A program made the position numbers and the translations under genes. The notes below the pieces were generated by a model, which saw nothing but the letters and a program-made list of their open reading frames with translations, did not search any database and had not been told where the DNA came from. Shown here one piece after another: positions 15,187 through 19,444 of a stretch of DNA of 19,444 nucleotides; the first letter of the stretch is position 1; each line of letters starts with the position of its first letter. The stretch comes from JBDRMN01 sp043812055 (GTDB lineage: Bacteria; Patescibacteriota; Gracilibacteria; JAHISY01). The stretch is taken from positions 1 through 19,444 of the forward strand of contig JBDRMN010000050.1 in the NCBI GenBank assembly GCA_043812055.1, in the 5' to 3' direction.

Positions 15187-16076
15187 GTAATTTTCGCAGT
15201 GTCCATATCGTCCCAACTTATGAATGCAACCTGAGCTGCAGCTATTGTTACGCGAGTAAATACAAGCAGGACTACAAAACTCTGAGCTGGAAGAATTACC
15301 TCAAGATTTTGGATTTGCTAGTGGAGAATAACGTTCGCAGAATTATCTTCATAGGGGGAGAGCCCAGCATTTGGCCGCACATTGACGCGGCTATCGAGGC
15401 CGCCAAGGGTATGGAAATACATACCGCCCTGATCTCGAATGCCGTTAAACATACCAACGCTCTGCCCCATACGGTCACTGTGAATGGCACCAATCTGGCG
15501 GATCAGAAACTACGTCCTCTAATTCTCGGTAATCTTTCGTGGTACAAGAATCGAGGGGTACAAAGCAATTTACGCTTCAATCTCAATGCCCAGGATTCGC
15601 CAAAGAAGTTTCGGCAGTACATCGAGTGGGGCAAGCACTATGGAGATAGTATTAGTTTCAGCCCCACGGTTCCTTACGGACTCGCTAAAAAAATAGGAGC
15701 CGCCCTGCATCGTTTTGCAAAAATGGCAGTATCGGCAAAAATACCCATCAAGCTAAACCGGGCCGTGCCGCTTTGTATTTTCACTCCGGAGCAGAGATTG
15801 TTTCTCCTCAAGCACGCGACACTATATAGTATCTGTCACCCCGCCACACGAGAATTCACCATCAATCCCGATCTCAGTATCTTGCCTTGCGTGGATTTGA
15901 ATATTCCCAAAAAGCTAAGTAGAGATTTCAGGATCGTCGCCAAAAAATACCAAGTTGAAGTTGAGGCCCTGCAGAAAAAACCGAAGTGGAAAAAGTGTCG
16001 TAGCTGTATGTTTTTCGGCGATGTCTGTCAGGGGGGCTGCCTCTCCATAAAATGTAAATCCCCTTACCCAGTCTAA
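15183..16076 (+). CDS. Second radical SAM protein with SPASM-like C-terminus
   Basis: 297 aa, GTG start overlapping the TGA of the preceding gene, so the two should be translationally coupled. It has CNLSCSYC (Cys15, 19, 22), FIGGEPSIW as the GGEP motif, and a shorter SPASM-like tail: CHPATREFTINPDLSILPC then CRSCMFFGDVCQGGCLSIKC. It is related to but clearly different from its partner, so the two may act on different positions of one substrate or form a heteromeric enzyme. No short precursor-peptide gene is adjacent; candidate substrates are the neighbouring exported proteins. A terminator for the opposite strand follows. Confidence 0.9.
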   Translation: MSNFRSVHIVPTYECNLSCSYCYASKYKQDYKTLSWKNYLKILDLLVENNVRRIIFIGGEPSIWPHIDAAIEAAKGMEIHTALISNAVKHTNALPHTVTVNGTNLADQKLRPLILGNLSWYKNRGVQSNLRFNLNAQDSPKKFRQYIEWGKHYGDSISFSPTVPYGLAKKIGAALHRFAKMAVSAKIPIKLNRAVPLCIFTPEQRLFLLKHATLYSICHPATREFTINPDLSILPCVDLNIPKKLSRDFRIVAKKYQVEVEALQKKPKWKKCRSCMFFGDVCQGGCLSIKCKSPYPV

Positions 16077-16090
16077 AAACTAGCTACAAC

Positions 16091-16138
16091 AAAAAGGTGG
16101 GGGCTCACGGAAATCTAAAAGAAATCCGTAAGCCCCAC
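16091..16138 (-). terminator. Rho-independent terminator for the 189-aa gene
   Basis: Arms 16097-16115 and 16121-16138 (GTGGGG...CCCCAC core, one bulge and a few mismatches, 5-base loop). Read on the minus strand the hairpin is followed by TTTTT (16091-16095), directly after the end of the gene at 16152. On the plus strand no T-run follows, so it is oriented for the minus gene. Confidence 0.8.
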
Positions 16139-16151
16139 ATAGCCGCCCCAT

Positions 16152-16721
16152 TCATTCAACTTTCAGCCCCACCGATTCTCGGCGGGTGAATATAAGTGTC
16201 TCTTTCCCGCTTATCGTAGGGAGGCGGGCCTCCCATAGGTAGCCTTCGGAGGTAGCGGTTATCGAGTGCTGTTCTTTGCCTTTTTTGAACTCGATTTTGC
16301 CATTTTTAAATTCCGAGTTACCATTTCCAAAAGTAATTTGTCGCACAAGAACAAATTTTTTGTTGGCTGTGGTTGTGTAAAAGAAGATCAATGTGAAGGG
16401 TTCCCCCTTCTTTCTCTCACGAACAGCAATAAACCCTGGGATAACAGAAAATCCCGTCATTTCCCGACCTTTCGGGAGGTACATCTTCCGCCCCCCGGGG
16501 ATTTCCTTCCAGCCCTTTCGGAATTCTTCAAGAGAATAGAACTTCATCCTCTCGAACTCCTCCTCGGAAAAGACCGCGAACCGGCCTTTTTCGAAGTCGG
16601 CGACAACAACCATGCCGTCGCCGAGCCGAAGGAACTTTGTTTCCCCACCGGCAAAAGCCGGGGGAGCAACGACCAAAAGGGCCAAAACTACCACTGCCAA
16701 AATTTTTAAAAATCGTTTCAT
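16152..16721 (-). CDS. Secreted protein of unknown function
   Basis: 189 aa with a clear Sec signal peptide (MKRFLK basic start, hydrophobic ILAVVVLALLVVAPP, cleavage near AFA-GG). The mature part has no Cys, is rich in charged residues (KKGEP, FKNGKIEFKKGKEQ) and is probably beta-stranded; I do not recognise a family. Unlike almost every other gene here it has a strong SD (AAGGAGGAA, 6 bases before the ATG) and a near-consensus promoter about 180 bases upstream with a structured leader between, so it is likely well expressed and regulated at the RNA level. It is the only minus-strand gene in the surface island and separates the radical SAM pair from the Hint genes. Confidence 0.85.
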   Translation of the reverse strand: MKRFLKILAVVVLALLVVAPPAFAGGETKFLRLGDGMVVVADFEKGRFAVFSEEEFERMKFYSLEEFRKGWKEIPGGRKMYLPKGREMTGFSVIPGFIAVRERKKGEPFTLIFFYTTTANKKFVLVRQITFGNGNSEFKNGKIEFKKGKEQHSITATSEGYLWEARLPTISGKETLIFTRRESVGLKVE

Positions 16722-16773
16722 GGTTTCTTCCTCCTTAATGTTGCGTTCACTATTTGATTACTAAAAAATCGAA

Positions 16774-16855
16774 TTGTCGGGCGGCTGGAAAAGGCTAATG
16801 CCAAGCCAAAGTAAAACTTGGCTAAACATACAGCGCCTTCTCCAGGACCCGACAA
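16774..16855 (-). promoter_or_regulatory. Structured 5' leader of the 189-aa gene
   Basis: Lies in the 305-base gene-free stretch 16722-17026, inside the transcribed leader. Nested pairing: outer 8-bp stem (16774-16781 with 16848-16855), 11-bp stem with one G-U (16785-16795 with 16835-16845), and an inner hairpin GCCAA/TTGGC (16805-16822). On the minus strand the outer stem is followed within 5 bases by TTTTTT, and an upstream CCCG (16861-16864) could compete for the CGGG arm. This fits an attenuator- or riboswitch-like switch. No known riboswitch consensus is recognised. Confidence 0.55.
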
Positions 16856-16900
16856 ATATCCGGGAAGTCAAAGGACAAAAAAGCTTTGTTGGTACTTTTT

Positions 16901-16929
16901 ATACTATTACTAAATATAAACTTTGTCAA
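16901..16929 (-). promoter_or_regulatory. Strong sigma70 promoter of the 189-aa gene
   Basis: Minus strand TTGACA (16924-16929, perfect -35), 17-base spacer, TAGTAT (16901-16906). Transcription should begin near 16894, leaving a leader of about 170 bases. It is the best promoter in the window. Confidence 0.8.
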
Positions 16930-17014
16930 GTCAGTCTTTGGGCCGAGGGGTAAGTTTAGCCTTTTTTATTCTCTTGCAAAAATCTTGAGTGCTTTGATTT
17001 TGATAAAAAAAAAG

Positions 17015-17020
17015 TAAAAT
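17015..17020 (+). promoter_or_regulatory. -10 element giving a leaderless YbaB-like mRNA
   Basis: TAAAAT after an A9 run. Seven bases further on is the GTG at 17027, exactly where transcription would start, so the transcript is probably leaderless. No SD is present and the -35 is poor. Confidence 0.5.
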
Positions 17021-17026
17021 TGGTCC

Positions 17027-17278
17027 GTGAGCTCCGTATTTAACCAAATCCGCCAACTCAAGCTGGCTCAAAACAAGCAACGCAAGCTCGAATATGCTGC
17101 CAGCTCAAATGGGGTAAAGGTAAAAGTGCTCGGCGATTTGAGAATAGCCGCAATCGAGCTTCCGAGTAGTGTGGATGGTAAAATTGCAGAGGATTTGAAG
17201 AAAGTGTTAAATAAATCTATTCACGCGGCCCAAACTGATTCCCTGAAGCTGCTTCGATCGGTCAACTCCGGCTCATGA
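17027..17278 (+). CDS. YbaB/EbfC-like nucleoid-associated protein
   Basis: 83 aa, a little shorter than usual for this DNA-binding family (about 100). Recognisable pattern: an N-terminal helix (VFNQIRQLKLAQNKQRKLEYA), a short beta unit VKVKVLGDLRIAAIEL, then VDGKIAEDLKKVLNKSIHAAQTDSL, matching the YbaB order helix - VKV.G...I..I - EDL...N.A...A. Family members are small cytoplasmic dimers that bind DNA. GTG start, probably leaderless. Its TGA overlaps the ATG of the secreted Gly/Asp-rich gene, so it is the first gene of the Hint operon; why a nucleoid protein is coupled to exported proteins is unclear. Confidence 0.72.
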   Translation: MSSVFNQIRQLKLAQNKQRKLEYAASSNGVKVKVLGDLRIAAIELPSSVDGKIAEDLKKVLNKSIHAAQTDSLKLLRSVNSGS

Positions 17279-17787
17279 TTACACCCCTACGTAAACGTTG
17301 TCGCCAAATTGCCATAGCGGCAACGATCGCAATGTTGCCTGTTTCTGTAGCCCATACTCTGTTGACACAAGGTGATAGTTTTACCTGGTCACAGCTCGTA
17401 AAAAACATTGCCCAGCAGATAAGAGTTCCCGTAGCGTTTGGTGAAGACGGCGGTGATGATGGCGGTGATGGTAGCGGTGATGGTAGCGGTGATGGTAGCG
17501 GTGATTGTAGCGGTGATTGTGGCTGCAGTGATAGTAGTGGTGGTGATGATGGTTCCTGTTCTGATAACGGCGATGGTACGAGCAGCTGTGATGATGGCGG
17601 TGATGATGGCGGTGATGATGGCGGTGATGATGGCGGTGATGGTGATGGTGATGGTGATGGTGGCGGTGGCGGTGACTGCAATAGCTGCTTCATAGGAGGC
17701 ACGAAGGTGACACTGGCAGACGGCACAGTGAAAAATATTGAAGATATAGAGATTGGTGATGTGCTTTTGGGAGGAGAGCTTAAATGA
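17275..17787 (+). CDS. Secreted Gly/Asp-rich protein ending in the N-part of a Hint domain
   Basis: 170 aa. An Arg/Lys-rich start (PLRKRCRQ) and hydrophobic IAIAATIAMLPVSVA form a Sec signal (possible cleavage SVA-HT). Residues ~57-134 are low-complexity Gly/Asp/Ser with several Cys, encoded by 12-base tandem repeats. Residues 138-170 are the first block of a Hint (Hedgehog/intein) domain: CFIGGTKVTLADGT, then VKNIEDIEIGDVLLG, with Cys138 as the expected nucleophile. The protein stops (TGA, 17785) right after this block. The next gene continues the same domain. The exported Gly/Asp part would be the 'N-extein'. Overlaps the YbaB-like gene by 4 bases. Alternative reading: a fossil left by gene fission. 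Confidence 0.85.
   Translation: MITPLRKRCRQIAIAATIAMLPVSVAHTLLTQGDSFTWSQLVKNIAQQIRVPVAFGEDGGDDGGDGSGDGSGDGSGDCSGDCGCSDSSGGDDGSCSDNGDGTSSCDDGGDDGGDDGGDDGGDGDGDGDGGGGGDCNSCFIGGTKVTLADGTVKNIEDIEIGDVLLGGELK
17464..17660 (+). repeat. In-frame 12-base tandem repeats encoding Gly/Asp/Ser
   Basis: First array 17464-17523: five units of GGTGATGGTAGC with few changes. Second array about 17590-17640: four units of GGTGATGATGGC, running into GGTGAT x 4 (17635-17658). Unit lengths are multiples of three, so copy-number change would lengthen or shorten the protein without breaking it. Confidence 0.85.
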
Positions 17788-17816
17788 GCTACAGAATCCT
17801 GACTACTGCTCAATAA
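17784..17816 (+). other. 10-codon ORF with strong SD between the Hint halves
   Basis: ATG at 17784 overlaps the TGA of the Gly/Asp-rich gene (ATGA) and sits about 6 bases after GGAGGA, the best SD in this operon. It reads MSYRILTTAQ then TAA, and is in the same frame as the lipoprotein that starts at 17850. It may re-initiate ribosomes for the next gene, or be the remnant of an older start. Confidence 0.4.
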
Positions 17817-17849
17817 ATCAAAGTGTCCGGAGCAAAGCGTTCAATCAAA

Positions 17850-19444
17850 ATGAAAATTCTGCAAAATATACATGGCGTCAACAAAATCTTATTGGCGTTT
17901 TTATTGTTGGTCTTGGTAATTGGTTGTAGCAGCGATGACGCCCGTAACGGAGAATTGATCGGCGCGAGTGTTTTGGATTCTGATACTGTTCCCGAAGGAA
18001 GAGTGGCCAACACAGTCATTGCTTTCGACCACGTTAAACTGGGAAACCGAAAGCTTTATTCCTTCAACGGAGGTGGGTTCTTCGTAACAGGCGAACACCC
18101 TTTCATGAGCAAGGAGGGTGTCTGGAAATCTATAGACCCACAGGCTACTTTGCGGGAAAATCCTCAGCTCGTAGTGGAGCAGCTCGAGATTGGAGATGTC
18201 TTATTAACACAAGATGGCGAAGTGGAAATCAAGCAAATTGATTTTGAGTCTGCTGATCCGGAAACGCCGCTCTACAACTTCGTTTTAGGCGGCAACAATA
18301 CCTACTATGCAGATGGGTATTTGGTGCACAACAAATGCTCCCCCAGCTGCGCTGGTGCTGGTGGTTATTGTTTCAATGAGACTTTTAGTGATGGCTGTGG
18401 GGGTACGTGTACGGGCACCAAGAGCGGTAGTTGCGCTGCCGCCGGTAGTTATTGTTTCAACGAGACTTTCAGTGATGGTTGTGGGGGCAGCTGTACGGGC
18501 ACTATTCCCCCCGATTGCTCCTGTGCGAGTAATACCTGCTACGGGTCAACTTGCACGGACAGTAACTGCGGAACTTCCTGTGCGGGAATAGCGGACTGTA
18601 CACCGCCTAGCTTGACTAGCTCGCCCCAAGTTTTTGCTGCCCTGCACAATAAAAGTACGACGGTTACCTTCGCGGATATCCATGCCGGTCCGAGATCGGG
18701 GATGGCCAGTGCCAGTATCACGATCACGGGACCGACGGGAACGACCAGTCATTCCGGGGTTAGTGTAATTTCAGTTACTCGTGATTTCGGAGCAGCCGGT
18801 AATTACAATCTGAATTGGACCGCAACGGACAATGCGGGAAATAGTACGAGTGGCAATGTGTCAGGCTTCTTCCACGTGGTGGCGAACGTACCGGAATGGA
18901 ATGCGAGTGGTTGTACGGGGAATAACTATCAAACTACCTGCCCTTCCAGCCTGAGCTTTTCAGCGGGAACGCAGGTTGCCGACAGTGTGGATTACCATAC
19001 GGTGACGGCGAAGCTGGTTGATCGCTACGGGAATCGGGTGATAACGGAGAGTGGGATTAAGAGTGCGAGAGTGAATTTTAACTTTGCGAACAGTAGCGAT
19101 CTGGATCAGATTGCCGGAACCGGTGATTCCGCCCGTTATACGAGTAGTGAGTTTAGTCTGGCGGATGATCCGGGAGGGAATAATACCAGTTGGCTGACGG
19201 AGGCTTCCGGTGGGAATGGTGAGTTTGAATTACGAGTACATTCCTATGCTCCGACGAGTGGCGGCTATGCCCTGATCAGCGGAGCGGGAATCAATTTGGA
19301 TTTCACGAGTCTGGATTACCAGGTGCTTAATACCGGGAGTTACGGAAGCGTGGGAGCGATAGCGGCTAATTACGCCCAGAGTAATGCCTTTGCCTTCTCC
19401 CCTGCGTTGATCTCCACTCCGACAGCTTTGAACTGGAACGGTAG
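17850..19444 (+). CDS. Lipoprotein: C-part of a Hint domain, Cys-rich repeats, surface domains (partial)
   Basis: 531 residues visible; the frame is open to the window edge. Lipoprotein signal: NKILLAFLLLVLVIGC with Cys26. About 9 residues later the Hint fold resumes (GELIGASVLDSDTV) and continues to residue 161. It contains the TxxH motif (Thr80-Gly-Glu-His83, then PF), GDVLL and the terminal YLVHN (His160-Asn161); the next residues are Lys162-Cys163. It lacks the first Hint block with its nucleophile Cys, which the upstream gene carries. Then two 28-residue Cys-rich repeats (166-221), more Cys to ~250, an Ig-like segment and the FFHVVANVPEW domain shared with the 931-aa protein (RYGNRVI, AGTGDSA, SYAPTSGGY). 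ATG 17850 is chosen; GTG 17823 is in frame. Confidence 0.88.
   Translation, partial: MKILQNIHGVNKILLAFLLLVLVIGCSSDDARNGELIGASVLDSDTVPEGRVANTVIAFDHVKLGNRKLYSFNGGGFFVTGEHPFMSKEGVWKSIDPQATLRENPQLVVEQLEIGDVLLTQDGEVEIKQIDFESADPETPLYNFVLGGNNTYYADGYLVHNKCSPSCAGAGGYCFNETFSDGCGGTCTGTKSGSCAAAGSYCFNETFSDGCGGSCTGTIPPDCSCASNTCYGSTCTDSNCGTSCAGIADCTPPSLTSSPQVFAALHNKSTTVTFADIHAGPRSGMASASITITGPTGTTSHSGVSVISVTRDFGAAGNYNLNWTATDNAGNSTSGNVSGFFHVVANVPEWNASGCTGNNYQTTCPSSLSFSAGTQVADSVDYHTVTAKLVDRYGNRVITESGIKSARVNFNFANSSDLDQIAGTGDSARYTSSEFSLADDPGGNNTSWLTEASGGNGEFELRVHSYAPTSGGYALISGAGINLDFTSLDYQVLNTGSYGSVGAIAANYAQSNAFAFSPALISTPTALNWNG
18345..18512 (+). repeat. Tandem 84-base repeat encoding a 4-Cys module twice
   Basis: Residues 166-193 and 194-221 of the lipoprotein are two copies of SxSC-x6-C-x8-C-x3-C (Cys167/174/183/187 and 195/202/211/215), both containing YCFNETFSDGCGG. 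The copies differ mainly at third codon positions, pointing to a fairly old duplication under protein-level selection. They lie directly behind the Hint domain. Confidence 0.8.

Noticed and set aside
16774..16855. tRNA, SRP RNA or a known riboswitch
   Set aside because: No T-loop or anticodon arm, no SRP GGAAG-type domain, and no match I can recognise to a riboswitch consensus; kept only as an unnamed structured leader.
17450..17680. RTX calcium-binding repeats
   Set aside because: GGDD/GDGS runs are Asp/Gly-rich but lack the regular GGxGxDxUx nonapeptide; calcium binding stays a possibility only.
14110..17787. UGA recoded as glycine (genetic code 25)
   Set aside because: TGA ends genes inside GTGA/ATGA overlaps at 15184-15186, 17276-17278 and 17785-17787, each followed by another start, so it acts as a stop.
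17262..17813. Minus-strand 183-codon open frame rich in Ser/Pro over the Gly/Asp repeat region
   Set aside because: It is the antisense shadow of the GGTGAT repeats; the plus frame has a signal peptide, Hint motifs and ATGA coupling on both sides.
17760..17850. Programmed frameshift joining the two Hint halves
   Set aside because: A -1 shift at the TGA leads to TAA at 17814, no slippery heptamer is visible, and the C-half has its own complete lipoprotein signal.
18539..18752. Short minus-strand open frames over the lipoprotein gene
   Set aside because: They overlap the continuous plus-strand frame that matches the 931-aa paralog and show no own signals.

Overview
The window looks like a piece of a small-genome bacterial chromosome, most likely Candidate Phyla Radiation / Patescibacteria. 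The case is indirect: compact housekeeping genes with 4-base ATGA/GTGA overlaps, few Shine-Dalgarno (SD) sites, short or absent 5' leaders, degenerate 7-base repeats filling the spacers, and secreted proteins with 'IGWI'-type repeats. TGA acts as a stop in several genes (for example inside GTGA and ATGA overlaps), so UGA is not recoded. The lineage is an inference; no rRNA or other decisive marker is present.

Left part (1-8750), mostly minus strand: tyrS (cut by the window edge), 5-formyl-THF cyclo-ligase, a small lipoprotein, dcd (possibly the bifunctional dCTP deaminase/dUTPase type), an EamA transporter, dnaG, a 2-TM protein and serA. A nitroreductase and a YebC/TACO1-family gene lie on the plus strand. 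The spacers carry CT-rich or CA-rich heptad arrays that run into the 3' ends of three genes, a 23-base repeat present twice, and an oriented terminator-like hairpin whose second copy lies at 12.4 kb.

Right part (8950-19444), almost all plus strand: a secreted/surface protein island. It holds (i) a 190-aa anchored protein followed by a 931-aa secreted surface protein; (ii) a 462-aa anchored protein with two ~150-residue repeats, followed by two overlapping radical SAM/SPASM enzymes; (iii) a minus-strand secreted protein with a strong promoter and a long, highly structured leader; (iv) a YbaB-like gene, then a secreted Gly/Asp-rich protein, then a lipoprotein that continues past the window edge. 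The 190-aa and 462-aa proteins share the N-terminal anchor module and even the promoter and start layout. The 931-aa protein and the last lipoprotein share their extracellular domains but have different N-termini.

The most notable observation is in (iv). The Gly/Asp-rich protein ends with the first 33 residues of a Hint (Hedgehog/intein) domain (Cys138 to residue 170), and the next gene supplies the rest (TxxH and the terminal His-Asn) directly behind a lipoprotein signal peptide. The two halves are in different frames, have separate export signals and adjoin in order, so the pair looks like a naturally split, exported Hint/intein-like system feeding a Cys-rich surface protein. Whether it splices, cleaves or is decayed cannot be told from sequence; the residue after His-Asn is Lys, which argues against canonical splicing.
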